In this document: in pieces, positions 26,881-41,187 of the stretch | How positions within the stretch are numbered: the first letter of the stretch is position 1 | How the letters are laid out: every line of letters begins with the position of its first letter | Origin: Acanthacorydalis orientalis | Taxonomy: Eukaryota; Arthropoda; Insecta; Megaloptera; Corydalidae | DNA: 64,000 nucleotides | Assembly (NCBI GenBank): GCA_034766995.1 | Contig: CM068316.1 | Location: 12,635,500-12,699,499 of the forward strand | Direction: 5' to 3' | The notes under the pieces: generated by a model | Told to the model about the DNA's origin: nothing | The model's input: the letters and a program-made list of their open reading frames with translations, nothing else | Databases searched by the model: none | Program-made: the position numbers and the translations under genes

Positions 26881-27689
26881 AAAATGTGTGTCTATATAGT
26901 TTTACCATAAGTAATCAATATGAGACACTGGATTGATGATCATGGATCACTGGATGCTGAGAATCAATGATGTCAATAAAAATGTTTTGTATCTTTTTGC
27001 AAGATGCCTAATGTTAGAATTTGTTTCCCTTTTAGAATTTTAAGTCTATAATAAAACTAAAATTAGTTGGTGTGACTCGTAGATAAAGTGTAACCCATGA
27101 AATAAACAAGGGATAGACCCTTGAGTATCGTATAACAAACTAAACGTCACTTACAGAACTGTAAAAATACAGTTAAATTTTTCACATGCTTTTCTTCTAC
27201 TTTTTACTGAAGCAAAAATATTTTTCATACTGAAAATCGATTCAGAGATTTTAATGGATTTATGTGTGGAGGGTGGTAGGGTGGACGTGATCAAAATGAT
27301 TTTGAATATTTTCTTTGTATCGGTATGAATGTAACATTGTATGTTTATTTATTGAACACGTATACGTATAATCGTGATATTTCGATTTGAAAAATTCAGA
27401 ACAAATGTTGAAATTAAATTTATTCAATAGACTAACTTTTCTAGATGATGGTTACACTTTGATTTAATATAAATATTAATTTAATAGAACATTGTTTGAT
27501 TTAATCAATCGATTCTTTTTAAAATCTTATTAATTTTGTACGAAATTTAAATGTACATATTTAGATTAGTATTATTTTTATTTTCATATATCTTTATTTT
27601 AAATTAAACAAAAAGTGGAAATTATTCTCTTAAGTAAATTATTCTCTCATCCCATAAATAATTATTAATCATCTTCGATTCATACTCAT

Positions 27690-27885
27690 ACGTATTTTAT
27701 GGGCGAGATGCTATTATCTTCAGTGCTAGATGGTGGAATTGACATTGAAATTGTCATAAACAGCTAAAGAAAATAACTAATAATTATTTATTAAAATTTC
27801 TGATCAAAAACTTTTTTTATGATTTGTGAATTGAGAAAAAAAATTATTACTGAAAGTGGGATGTATTACAGTGCCATAATTGTAT
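27690..27885. repeat. MITE family A, degraded copy
   Basis: Shares GGGCGAGATGCTATTATC, CATAAACAGCTAAAG and TTTCTGATCAAAAAC with the family; diverged, so boundaries are uncertain. Confidence 0.35.
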
Positions 27886-28210
27886 TATAAAAAAATATTT
27901 TGTACCATATTTTTTATTTCTTGAATTTTATGTTTTGGAAATGTTTGCAAATGATTTTTTTATTCATTAAGTAAATTTACAACTTTAAATTATATAATTG
28001 AATATTAAAACTAGTTTTTTTTTAAAAAAGATTTGATTGTCAATATTTTAATGACTGATAAAATGTATTGGTGGATATCTTTAAAAGAAAAAAGATTATC
28101 TTTATACAATAATTTAATGCTGTTGTTCTAAAACAGAGTTAAGTATAAAAAGACGCATATCCGAATAGAAACTTTTAAGTTTTCTCTACTTTTTGCATAC
28201 GAATACTTTA

Positions 28211-28216
28211 TGTATG

Positions 28217-28303
<87 letters not shown>

Positions 28304-28314
28304 GTATGTATGTA
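28211..28314. repeat. (TATG)n(TA)n(TATG)n microsatellite
   Basis: Long TA core of about 80 bp with TATG/GTAT units at both ends. Confidence 0.9.
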
Positions 28315-28563
28315 GGAGTAATAGATTCACTGTCTGAGAATAAATTGTGAAGTTAATGTTTTATAATTACTAAGGCAAAAAAAGAAGTAATTAGAAAATA
28401 TATTTTTAGATTTGAAAAAGAAAAAGTTAAATGTTTCTAAACATGCTTAGAGCACATTTATTTACAGCGTATTTCAGTTTTGCGAGGTGACATTTTAGAA
28501 GATTAGCATAGATTCATTCTCAACTTAGTATAGTAGTTTATCAAAAATAGTGCACACTAACGT

Positions 28564-28632
<69 letters not shown>
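28564..28632. repeat. (CT)n(TA)n compound microsatellite
   Basis: CT repeat switching to TA near 28592, next to repeat D. Confidence 0.9.
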
Positions 28633-28639
<7 letters not shown>

Positions 28640-29084
28640 GTATATGTAGTTAGTATGTCTATCTATATAAACATTCTTACAGATAGATTATTTTTTGCAA
28701 CGTGTTATTTTATGAAGTGTTTTGTGGATAACTTTTCTGTCCTTTATATAGAAAGATATATGTCAGTAAGTCTATATAATTATTATCCCAGACAGATTGC
28801 ACGTGTCATTTTATATATGTCATAAACATATTTGAGTACCATAGAAACCTCGACGTCATAAATAAGTAAATCGGACGTCATGGAAATTTTTTTGTAGATA
28901 ATTTTGATTTTATGTGTATATTAGGGGGCTTCGCCTCCTGCTCGCTGTGCTTGCTCACTTGTCAATCATAAGCTAGTACAACAATAAACATATTTTTAAA
29001 ACTCGTATGTCTTTATCATTATTATTAGTTATGTGGCAACGTAGTCATTATATATATATATATATTTACATATGCATATGCATA

Positions 29085-29150
<66 letters not shown>

Positions 29151-29330
29151 TATGTCTATATAACCATTCTCGCAAGTATATTGCATCGTTGAATGCTAGT
29201 GAGCGTCTTCCTCTCGCAAATATTTTGCAATTTAGTTGTTTTATAAAGTCGGATATCCATATCGTAACTTTTTGTGAAAAATTTTTCGTGTAACTTCTGG
29301 TGTCATCGTTAATAATAATTTAATACAAAA
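28640..29330 (+). repeat. Repeat D composite copy 1 (GGGGGCTTCGCC element with internal TA tract)
   Basis: The 3' part AGTATGTCTATCTATATAAAC occurs at 28651 and 29149 (as AGTATGTCTATATAACCATT). Between them, at 28924, lies GGGGGCTTCGCCTCCTGCTC, then ACAATAAACATATTTTTAAA, then a TA and TATGCA tract. The same order recurs at 33.8-34.2 kb. Unclassified repeat with embedded microsatellite. Confidence 0.5.
29049..29148. repeat. (TA)n with TATGCA units, inside repeat D
   Basis: Two TA tracts separated by three TATGCA-type units. Confidence 0.88.
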
Positions 29331-31734
29331 AAATTTTTTTTTGTAATTTTACGGAACTTTTTTTAAATAGATATATTCTTACTAATTATTAATAATAAGT
29401 AATGTATTTGTATTATAATTATACAGAGATATCCTGAAATATGCAAATTTAACGAACGTAATTTCGAACTTGCTGAAATTAACCTTCATAATTTTGAACC
29501 AACAAAGTATCTGTTCTCTTTTATTAGTTGTAATACGAGTACTGTCGTGAGATGGATTTTAAAGATTATGTTTTTAAAGACTGTATTTATTAGTCTCCAA
29601 AATCCATCTGAGGAATGCATTCGTGTTTAAATCTAGTAATGGAAGATATACAGCTGACACAAAAAGGTCTATAAATCGAATGATCTTTTATTTGTCATGT
29701 TGATTTGACCGGATTTCTGTTATTTGATATCTTATTATCGACTTGTACAAGTTTTAATCATTCAGTCGTATTCGTAATATTAATCCGCATTTAAAAATTA
29801 ACTATCCAACTTGAGTTACATTTTAAGTACAAGAAAATGAACTTATACTTCTAGACTATTTAAAATGTTGGAAGATGTCGAAGTAGATGACAAGAACAGA
29901 GCATGCATTTTTTGAAAGTTAGATATATATATATATATATATATATACTTTCAGTACATTTGTCTTTGAAGTATTATGAATACAGATATTATTTTTTTTG
30001 GTTAATAGTCGTATTGAAAGGTTAGGTTATCGTTATTTAAAAACAAAGCTTTTCTACATATAACATTTTTTTACTTATAAAGAAAACTATAAAAAATTGA
30101 ATAGAATAATCAAAATAAAAACTTTTAGGTTTTTATTAAAATTAAGTTACTAACTGACGATAATTTCAAATACTTTTTTTATTTAAAAACAATGCTTTTC
30201 TTGTAACATTTTTTTTATTTGCTTATGAAGAAACGGATAACAAACAGAATAAAATAATGAAAATAAGAACTTTTAGGTTTTTATTAAAATTATGTTGTTA
30301 ATTGATGATAATTGCAAATAATTTTTCTATTTAAAAACAATGCTTGTAACATCTTTTTATTTGCTTGTAAAGAAAATGATAAACAAAATAAAATAATCGA
30401 AGTAAAGACTTAAGTTTTTATTAAAATTAAGTTAACTGTCGATAATTTCAAACATTTTTTTTAAATATCAGTTCAATCTGTTATGTTTCATAGTTAAATT
30501 ATTTTTTTGTAACTACTAGTTTTGTTCTTTCTACTAGAGAAACACCCCACGAACGAACATAAATTTAATATTAATATTTGCATGTTAAACGGATATTCTT
30601 GTTACAAAATGCTTATATAAAAACTATAAAACGTGATTGAAAATTACTGATGAAAATTGTTATTATTTTATAATCAATAATAATAAAATGAAAGCACTTA
30701 CAAGAAACTACATTACCTAAGAGTTCTAATTTCAGTTATTTAAAATATAATATTATACAAAAGCAAAATTCCTTATTTAAATAACTTGTTATTTATTATA
30801 ATATATACCTAAGAAAAAGCTATTGAATGATAAGTAATTCAGTATGTTGTCCGTAACCATGACCTTGCAATGTCAGATTATCATTTTAGTTTGTTTTGAA
30901 ACGTTTATAGCAGGTATTTCGCTGATTAAGAATTGCAAAAAAATCGCCGACGAATATTTAAATTCATGTGATGCATTTTTTAGATAAGGTTTTGTTTCTT
31001 CCTGTGTTTAGATAAAACAAATGTTTAAACAACAAAAACAATTATGTTAAAGTCCCTTTTCTTGTTTCACTTAAAAAAATGATAATAGACTTAATTTATG
31101 TTTTATGATCTACTATTTTAAATTAAATTTTATTAAAATATTATTATCTTATTAGATTTTTACAAAACTGATCTTAAATTTTGTTTACATTTTTAATATT
31201 TTTATGTTCGTAAATTAACAGAAGCTAATATATAAACTCGAGTAGATTTCTTTTGAATATACTTATACATTAATGGTAATTATATAAATTTGTACAAAAA
31301 TATTACATTGTGTAAATGCATATCCGTAATGTAATAACAGTGTATGTTGTATGTTATTAATTTATATTTTAACATAAATGGATCTAATATTAATGCACTG
31401 TAAAACTTTAAATGCATCTCTGTTTTGTGTTATTTGTTGAAAGTAGAATGTTAAATGAGATATATTTAGTAACATGGTTTGATTTTAAAAAAAAATGTAT
31501 AAATATGTAATAGAAAAAAATACATTAATATATAAGATTATTCGAACTAAAATATTTATGTATTTTTAAATTTTCAGCATAGAAAATAGATGAAAAATGT
31601 TTAGTTTCATTTTGGAAATTTGTTGATATTGTACACAGGAAATGAACATTTTGAAATAGGTAAAAGAACAATCTATATAAAAAAAGAAAACAGTCCAAAC
31701 ACAGACAAAATATATACAATCATCGTCTCAATTA
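29331..31734. other. AT-rich spacer with a local tandem-like repeat
   Basis: Around 30040-30450 a unit of about 120 bp is repeated three to four times with divergence (see findings). Nothing else recognised. Confidence 0.55.
29922..29947. repeat. (TA)n microsatellite, short
   Basis: Flanked by short inverted sequences GAAAGTTAG and CTTTCAG. Confidence 0.8.
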
Positions 31735-31960
31735 TTTATCAGACGTGATCGTCTATTGCTTTCGATATAAGAGATCCTGGTTTCGAATAGTCAGGTCAAC
31801 GCCACATGATTCTGATGTAATAAAAAGCGGTCAGTGCCAGTTTTATCTGTTGCCAAGACCGCTTGAGTGCGAGCGAGTGAACGTCTGTCTGTCGATATGT
31901 ACGTGGGCCCCCCTCGACATGCTCGTTTTTTTTTTTATTAGTGGATTGTTTCTCGAACGA
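31735..31960 (+). repeat. Possible tRNA-related SINE or GC-rich island
   Basis: A segment with markedly higher GC than its surroundings. GATCCTGGTTTCGAATAGTC resembles a tRNA B-box with a T-arm (CCTGG pairing with TCAGG around an enlarged loop). No A-box or full cloverleaf could be drawn, and no tail was found. It is also open for 75 codons, which I take as chance. Confidence 0.3.
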
Positions 31961-32116
31961 CGAGATGTCTAATGTTTAGTAATATAAACGCAACAAAGAT
32001 ATGTGCCTTTGGCGAAAATTTACTTATTTGATTCTGTACATTCATTGATACGACATGGTGATAGTTCATTTACCCATAGTTATCTCTGTGATATTAAGTT
32101 ATTCATCATAAATACT

Positions 32117-32118
<2 letters not shown>

Positions 32119-32186
<68 letters not shown>

Positions 32187-32187
32187 G
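32119..32187. repeat. (TA)n microsatellite
   Basis: TA tract ending in GTATATATG units. Confidence 0.9.
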
Positions 32188-33227
32188 TAACAGAGATATA
32201 TGCCGAAACTTTCATATGTTGACACGCCTAACATATTTTCATTAGATGGTATTACAAATTTGAATAATTTACATATAAATTAGATGTGTGAACGATTTAT
32301 TAAAAATTGATAACTGTTACTATGATATTTTATATATTTCTTTAATAAATAATAATTGAAATACTTAATTAGTACTATTATATATTTTTCAATGATTTAT
32401 TGAAAATGGATTAAAAGGTAGATACACTAAAAATGATTTTAAATTAATTTATTCCATTTATTCCAATTACATATCGTGATACAAACTCTTAAGACGAAAA
32501 GTTGTTTGTGAAACAGTATAATTATTTAAGAGCTATGCTAGTGTTTATTAATGTATTAAATAAATATCATTTGAATAGAACGTCAAGATTGCCTAAGTGA
32601 ATGCAGTGTTTGAATTCAATGAACTTTAAATTGTCTTTTTAATCAAAATAAATTCGAAAACATCATCTTGTTTAATGTGCTCTCTAAAAATAAGAATAAC
32701 GAGTTTTAAAGATGATGCTTTTTTATGTTTTGAGAAATTTATATGAAATATTTTACATCCAAATACTTACCTGCATTCTACAATTTACAAATTTATTACA
32801 AAGTAGTTTGTTTCGCAACATAAAATATTAAAAACTAATTGGTACCTTTAGTATAAAGTTCTTTTATTTTAATTCATTAATATATATAATATGATCACAT
32901 AGTTTGTATCAAATTTTATTGTGATTTTTGTGTTATAAAACGTAATTTTCTCATTCATGACTGATAAAACTGGAAAGAAACTTAAGTTTAACAGAAAATT
33001 TATATGTTTAGAAAAAAAATAAAGATTCTCAATACTATTAATTGGTAAACAAATTGTCTTACTAGTCTTGGTCCTATTGTATCGCTCATTTGGTATTCTG
33101 CAAACAAAATGAATAAAATAGTTAGAAATCGGGCGCTAATGACCTTAGCAGTCGAAATGCCCTAAAACCCCAATAACCAATCAACCTTAAAACAAAACAT
33201 AATAAAATAACTTATTACTATAAAAAG

Positions 33228-33289
<62 letters not shown>

Positions 33290-33800
33290 AATGTATGATT
33301 GTGTAGTATTGAATGCCTATCATAATGATGAAATGAAATTATCTGTTTATCTGGTTTTAATTAAATTTCTTAACATCTTATTGTTCTTCATTACATTACT
33401 GTGCTGATTGTAAATGAAATTTGATAAAGTTTATTAAACATATAAATTGATTTTTTATCTATGCAACTATCATGTCGTATCTAAAACGCCAGAAAAAAGT
33501 CAACACTATTCAATAAATAGCATAAAGAAATTATGTACTGATTGTAAATATCAGTATATGATAAATCTCGTATTTTATTATAAAATGAGTGTTATGATAT
33601 CAGTTTTAATATGTTTACTTATAAATTAATTATACGATTGTTATTTAGTCTTCTCTAATGAATAATTTATTTAATTATGAACCGCAGTTATTGAAAATAG
33701 TCTTTCTAATTTTAAAACATGTCCAGACATTAAAGAAAAAATGAAGAAAAAAGACAAGCGAATATATGTTCTCTTAAAAGATGAGGTTATGTTTTATATA
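32188..33800. other. AT-rich spacer
   Basis: No coding signal outside the listed TA tract. Confidence 0.5.
33231..33290. repeat. (TA)n(TATG)n microsatellite
   Basis: TA tract followed by GTATGTATGTATA. Confidence 0.9.
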
Positions 33801-33978
33801 TATATATACTAGGGTGCTTCGCCTCCTGCTCGTTTCGCTCACTAACTCTCGGGCTCACTGCGCTGGTCCACTTCTCAATTAGAAGCCTGTACATGCAGCC
33901 GAATGAAACAATAAACATATTTTTTTAAACTCATTATGTCTATTTAATTTTTATCAGATATATAGCAACGTAATCGTT

Positions 33979-33981
33979 ATA

Positions 33982-34035
<54 letters not shown>

Positions 34036-34050
34036 TGTGTGTGTATGTAT
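33979..34050. repeat. (TA)n microsatellite inside repeat D
   Basis: TA tract followed by GT-rich units. Confidence 0.88.
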
Positions 34051-34120
34051 GTAGTATGCCTATATAAACATGGAAGTATATTATTTTCTGGAACCTTTTT
34101 GTATTTTTGTAGCTAGATAC

Positions 34121-34125
<5 letters not shown>

Positions 34126-34154
<29 letters not shown>
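34126..34154. repeat. (TA)n microsatellite, short
   Basis: Pure TA tract of about 29 bp. Confidence 0.85.
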
Positions 34155-34156
<2 letters not shown>

Positions 34157-34240
34157 CTCTATATAAAAAATGAAAGAAATTATATAAATCGTGTCAAATC
34201 TCCGGTTATACTTTTCTCTAAGTTTGTTCACGTATGTGAA

Positions 34241-35626
<1,386 letters not shown>

Positions 35627-35699
35627 TGTAGACGTAAATTACTGAACAACTTTTTTAACATAAGTCACGATTAAATACATGTTATTGAGAAAATTGAAA

Positions 35700-35795
35700 A
35701 TAATGAATGAAAATAATTGTGGTTTGTAGGATGAGAACATTATTCACTTCTGAAAGTGAATTTAGTTACAGTGATGGAACTGTATTGTGAATGAA
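35700..35795. repeat. MITE family A, terminal part
   Basis: Only the outer part of the right arm remains: GTGGTTTGTAGGATGAGAAC, CTTCTGAAAGTGAATTTAG and TACAGTGATGGAACTGTATT. Confidence 0.45.
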
Positions 35796-35969
35796 AATAA
35801 TTTAATATCAGTTACTGTGTGCAGAGATTGGAGATATCTTGGATGAATTTGTTTTTGGCATCACTTTAAAACTACGAAATAACATTTATCATAATGCAGT
35901 TTTCACACTGAGTAAATTAATTTTCGGTAGCGAATTATTTTTCCACTCCAAAATTTTAATATTTAAAAA

Positions 35970-36355
35970 CACTGTGTCCTTACCTAAGCAATTGGCATAA
36001 CCTCACAAAAGAGTAGTGAGCACGTTGCGTCGGAAAAGTAGCATATTAGGCATTGCATACTTTTCGCACTGTTTTAGCATTCCAACTGAAAAAAATGCTG
36101 CTGTAGCCGCAGAAATTATTTGTTGAACTTTTGGAAAAGGTGTTGTGACAAATAAAACATGCAAAAAATGCTAAAACAGTCAACGTAATTATGTCTTCAA
36201 CGACTCAAATAGCTATCTTTTTTCGACAAAAGATTCGGCAGTTACCAAAAAGAATGGGACATACTTTGAAGATTGAAATTGTATTTCATTTTTCCGTAAA
36301 CGTTATCTGTAAAAAAAGCACCGAATTATTTTGTACACCTAATACATAATAAATG
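35970..36355 (+). mobile_element. Repeat C copy 3, inverted
   Basis: Reverse complement of the family at 4.7 and 23.9 kb, with GCAATTGGCATAACCTCACA at the left and CACCGAATTATTTTGTACAC at the right. Frame is broken by stops. A third copy in the opposite orientation shows this is a dispersed repeat and not a segmental duplication. Confidence 0.55.
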
Positions 36356-36810
36356 ATAAGTTAATTAATTTGAAATAAAAATTAGTATAATATAATAAAA
36401 CGGTAATTAAATTTCTATGTATCTAATTATAAATTCAATGTTTTGAAAAAGCTATTAATAACTTTGGTAGTTTGTATATATTAAAAATATAGTTTTTATT
36501 AAATAATAATGGCTAAAAAATCTTGTGATACTTTTTAAAAAAATAAGTTAAGATTTCAAACTCTACATTTCATTTACTAAAAAGTTCAATTAGAAATTTT
36601 CCACGTTCACGAAATAAACATTTATAATATGTATGGTTTAAATTCATTACTATAAATAAATTTACCTGCACAGGTTGATTATCATTATTCTAATTTCTTG
36701 CTTGTTTTAACTAAAAAAGACATGTTTAATTGATACTTAAGTGTATTTTTCCAAAAAAAGTAGATTCACGAAACTAGTATTCAAATGTGACAAAGATTTG
36801 TATCGCACAC

Positions 36811-36816
<6 letters not shown>

Positions 36817-36860
<44 letters not shown>

Positions 36861-36887
36861 TTATATATATATATATATATATGTGTT

Positions 36888-36924
<37 letters not shown>

Positions 36925-36960
36925 ATATATGTAGTTGAAAGGTGAGTATATATATATGTA
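36817..36960. repeat. (TA)n/(TG)n complex microsatellite
   Basis: Three TA blocks separated by GTGTGT or GTGT, then a 20 bp unit around TATATATGTAGTTGAAA repeated twice (near 36926 and 36952). Confidence 0.88.
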
Positions 36961-37349
36961 GTTGAAAAGGTGTGAATGTGTATACGTAATGAAATCCAGA
37001 CACCGGAAATGAAATCTACGTTTTTGAATATTAATGAAAACAAGATTGACTACAGATAATCTCCTATAAATAACGTACTACGTGATATTTAGTAATTAAT
37101 GATTGCAATCTTAAACGATAATGATATCTTGACAGAGTTTTCATTTTCTTCCAAAAGACATATCTGTTTTACCTTATGTTTCTATTACATTTATTACTTT
37201 TATGCTATAATTTATAGGAGTTTAATGCTTTTCAGAAATGTCTAATTTTAATTGCAAGTAATTTAAAATGTTACTGTTTGCTTTATGTTCATTCCATGAC
37301 TTTGTTTATATTTTATGCTGCCAACATTTTTTTTAATTGTTATATAAAG

Positions 37350-37490
37350 CAGTGGTTCTTGACCTGTGTTCCAGGAACTTCTGAGCATGTGCTGCATTAG
37401 TAACAATCAAATATGATCAAATACTTAATTATTAAACATATTTTTGTTCAGAAGAAAATGTGGTTTTATATATATATATATGATACTTAT
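37350..37490. mobile_element. Possible hAT element left end
   Basis: CAGTGGTTCTTGACCTGTG followed by TTCCAGGAACTTC resembles the terminal repeat of many hAT elements. No matching right end was found; the following MITE at 37.5 kb may have interrupted or replaced it. Confidence 0.35.
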
Positions 37491-37504
37491 TTGTTTTTAT
37501 ATTT

Positions 37505-37725
37505 GTTAATTCTTTAATGCGTCATTCTAGTTGTTTTCATTCTTTTGAATCGTTTATGTTTCTGTCCATAACTAGTTTCAGTGCATATGCTATCTTCAGG
37601 TAGCTATCTTCAGGTATAATGTGTATTTGAAGATAACACATGTACCAAAGATAATAAATATGACAGAAACTCAAATGACTGAAAAGAATCAGGCCAACCA
37701 GAACTTTATATATATATATATATAT
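37505..37725. repeat. MITE family B copy
   Basis: Left arm TTCTAGTTGTTTTCATTCTT and right arm, inverted, TTCTGGTTGGCCTGATTCTT pair and both continue with TTTCTGTC. The interior has a short direct duplication, GTAGCTATCTTCAG. A (TA)n tract abuts the right arm. Confidence 0.6.
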
Positions 37726-37731
37726 ATATAT
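37707..37731. repeat. (TA)n microsatellite, short
   Basis: Adjoins the right arm of a family B MITE and a GAGAGA run. Confidence 0.85.
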
Positions 37732-38616
37732 GAAGAGAGAGAGAAAAGTCAATTTTAATACTTCAAATTGAATTTAAAATTAAAGTAGGTAACTTATGTC
37801 TTCTTTCATAATAAATCCAATTGTCTTTATTATTTTAAAAATGAGGATGTTGTATCGAGCTAAGAATTTCATTATAGGAAATAATTGTAGTTTCTGTAAG
37901 AAGCCTCATAGTTTAGAAGCCTTATGCTTCGTTGGAATTAAAGACTAGGTGTTTTATATATATAGTGTATTATTTATTCATTATATATTTACAATAAATG
38001 TATAAAAAATCCATATGTTCAAAATGCTTCCCTAGTTACTCAATATAAAATAGAATTTGTCTTAGAAACTTGAATATATAATTTTTGTTATTGACAGTCT
38101 TGTTATAAATGATACTATCTGTAAAGAAAGTTAACTATTATTACTCATAACACACTTGTACTGATATTTTTCAATCAAAAACATCACTGGTACATCTTGC
38201 CATCTTTAGTAATCTAATTTGTTTTCTGTATAATGAGTAATAAAACTACTTAAATATGTATATTTTTAATAAAATAGCTCTTTGTAAATTTAACTTAACA
38301 TGAAAACATATACGTTGAAAAAATAATTATTAGTATTTAACGTTTGTTGCTACAATATTTAAATGTCATCCACAAAGGGGTTAGGATTTCTTAACACGTT
38401 CAATCATACTTTTTACATGCGAATGCTATATTGATTAACATTGTTTTTTTATAATTATATTATTATTTTTGATATTCTCATTTTATATATAACGAGCGTT
38501 AATTACAATTTCTATTTCATTGTATACTTGCAATAATTATTTTTATAGCACATTTAAATTAACAATAAATAATATAATACTGTTTGGACTTCAATAATCA
38601 CAATTATAAATACTTC

Positions 38617-38620
<4 letters not shown>

Positions 38621-38685
<65 letters not shown>

Positions 38686-38690
38686 GTATA
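38621..38690. repeat. (TA)n microsatellite
   Basis: Pure TA tract of 60 bp, then CATATG. Confidence 0.9.
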
Positions 38691-38799
38691 ATCAGTTATC
38701 CACAAAAAAAATTCATAAAACAATATGTCGCTAAAATAATTTATTTGAAAGAATCCACGACATCGACTTATTTATTTGATATGTTTATTGTTTCATTCG

Positions 38800-38892
38800 G
38801 TTACAAGTGCATGCTTATAATTGACAAGTGGGCGAGCGTAGTGACTCCGGGGGTTGATGATCGAAATGAGAAGGGGGCGGTGTCCTCTTGTA
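38800..38892 (-). repeat. Repeat D copy 3, head only, inverted
   Basis: On the minus strand it reads CACTACGCTCGCCCACTTG then TCAATTATAAGCATGCAC, matching CTTGCTCACTTGTCAATCAT of copy 1. Only the GC-rich head is present. This explains the GC-rich patch in an AT-rich area. Confidence 0.45.
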
Positions 38893-39185
38893 TATATGTA
38901 TATAATAAAAAAAGTTATCTGAAAATATACAGGACAATATAACATAAATACAATGGTGTTATGATTTTTGTTATAGTTTTTATGAAAATATGAGTCATAT
39001 TCTAAAAAAATACTAATTAATTCAATATTTACTTTTTATCTACATCGGCGATACCCTAGTGATTAATTAAAATTATTTGATTTAATTTTTACATTTTCTG
39101 TTCATTATTCTTGTAAAGAATGTTATCAGGTGATCAATAACTTAAATGTATACAATATATATAATTCACAGTAGCAGTTATGTCA

Positions 39186-39186
39186 A

Positions 39187-39241
<55 letters not shown>
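39186..39241. repeat. (TG)n(TA)n microsatellite
   Basis: TG repeats switching to TA. Confidence 0.9.
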
Positions 39242-39247
<6 letters not shown>

Positions 39248-39990
39248 TAAATTCATTAACTGTATGTACATTTAATTTATTCTATGTATGTTTAATACAA
39301 GAACTAATTATATTCACTGAAACATTTATTGAAACGAAAGTGTATGCAATTTGTCGAATTCTCGGAAAAAAAATCAAATAGAATGGATGCTGCAGATAAC
39401 ATTTTTTTACACGGAAAATGTAAAATACTAGTATAGTACTTTGTTTTGTTTTCTGTCCTTCCATATTTAGTAGTAATAGATTTATATAGTCGTATAAAAC
39501 GTACTTTGCTATTTTGTACATTACTTTACAACATAACATCAAGAAAGTAATTTATCTTCATAAAATTTATTTTATTTTGGTTTTATATTTATTTTTTGAC
39601 GACGTATACATGTAATGTTAGGTCATGTTTAAATTTAAAAGGTTTTTTGTATAAAATATGTAGAAAAGCATATCATTTTCCTGTGTTTAAAGTATTAATA
39701 ATATAAAAAAATATGTTTAATTTTTTTAAAAAAAAACATGTTTAGTATGAAAACTAGTCATTATTTTGAAATCAGAGTTGTATGTACATAGAATTCCATA
39801 ATTCCACCTTCGATTATTCTGCATTTCATGTAATTCAGCATGGCCATAGAACATGTTATATGTTGATACACCTTAATTTACCAATTTTTTAAAGAATAAT
39901 TTCAATTTAAAATAATAGTTCTTGTGTACGATTATAACATATGTACTGTAGAATAATGAATAACAAATACACATTGTTTCATTCGTCTTT

Positions 39991-40015
39991 ATATATCTAT
40001 CTATCTATCTATCTA

Positions 40016-40083
<68 letters not shown>

Positions 40084-40099
40084 GAGAGAGAGAGAGAAG
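39991..40099. repeat. (ATCT)n(TA)n(GA)n compound microsatellite
   Basis: Six ATCT units, about 62 bp of TA, then GTAGAGAGAGAG. Read inverted, this is the same CT-to-TA order as the loci at 21.8, 28.6 and 35.5 kb. Confidence 0.9.
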
Positions 40100-40423
40100 G
40101 TAAACAGAAATGAGAGTGTTGTTATCAATTTTAACATTGCATTATTAAAATTGTTTTAAGAGTTACTTTCTTAGGAAATCTAGAATTTTTCAGTGGTATT
40201 TTCTCATTTCTCTTTGCGTTCTATGGCGTTATTCAATCACATGATTCATCATCTTTTCAGATTATTTTTTTAGTTTAGAAACAGAGTATATCCTGAATTT
40301 TTTTTTACTATCTAAAGACACTAGCCGCTACAGAAAGAGTTGTATATATAGTGAGCATGTGTTTTTTTAACTCCGTCTTACAACAAATGGGGACACCATA
40401 AAAGTCTTTCAGTGATATTACTG

Positions 40424-40424
<1 letters not shown>

Positions 40425-40480
<56 letters not shown>
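40425..40480. repeat. (TA)n microsatellite
   Basis: TA tract with one TG at the right. Confidence 0.88.
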
Positions 40481-40482
<2 letters not shown>

Positions 40483-40677
40483 CATACAAATATATGCAGC
40501 AGGTTGAAAATATTTCTATATATTACTTTTTAAATTAAAAATAAACATTTAAATAGTATAGAATTTATTCCCTATTATTATTTTTAATATTTTATAAAAA
40601 ATAATATATTTTTTTATTTGTATGTTTGGATCGTTTGTAGTTTTCTCTAGTTACAGACTATTATCCAATTCTCTCTT

Positions 40678-40681
<4 letters not shown>

Positions 40682-40742
<61 letters not shown>
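40682..40742. repeat. (TA)n microsatellite
   Basis: Pure TA tract preceded by CTCTCTTTCTC. Confidence 0.9.
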
Positions 40743-40744
<2 letters not shown>

Positions 40745-41187
40745 GTTTTTTCATTTATATACTGTCAATGTTACCCTGGAGCGTTGCTGTATTTTTTATC
40801 TTTCACATAACAATTGACTTGAGTATTGAATTACAAACAGGAGAAAATCTCTTGTACGCATTTACCTCTCATCAAATTATTAATCACGTTTCACAAGTAA
40901 ACCAGCTAAAAAGTATTCATTATTATAAAATAATAAAAGATTTAAATCAGTGTATTTGTATTTTTACGCTTTATCTATTAACATTCTTTAAATTACAATT
41001 TAATAAATTATAAATGCAAAACCAAATTAAAATTTCATACATTCAATCTTTTAAATCAAGCTGTTGAAGATATAATTCAACATTTTATAAAAAATATGTG
41101 GTGTTTCTGTATTAATTAATCTATAATAATTTCATTCGTATAAAATTTAAAATCTTATATAATACAATACATGACTAACACTGTGAT

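Larger units (their letters stand above)
33808..34240 (+). repeat. Repeat D copy 2
   Basis: GGTGCTTCGCCTCCTGCTCG, then ACAATAAACATATTTTTTTA, AGCAACGTAATCGTTATATA, a long TA tract, and AGTATGCCTATATAAACAT. Same order and orientation as copy 1. Confidence 0.5.
38893..41187. other. AT-rich spacer with four microsatellites
   Basis: Open frames here (for example 40768-41013) have no recognisable domain. Confidence 0.5.

Noticed and set aside
38393..38415. Another TTAA-CACGTTCAATC transposon end
   Set aside because: Isolated 15 bp resemblance with no partner.
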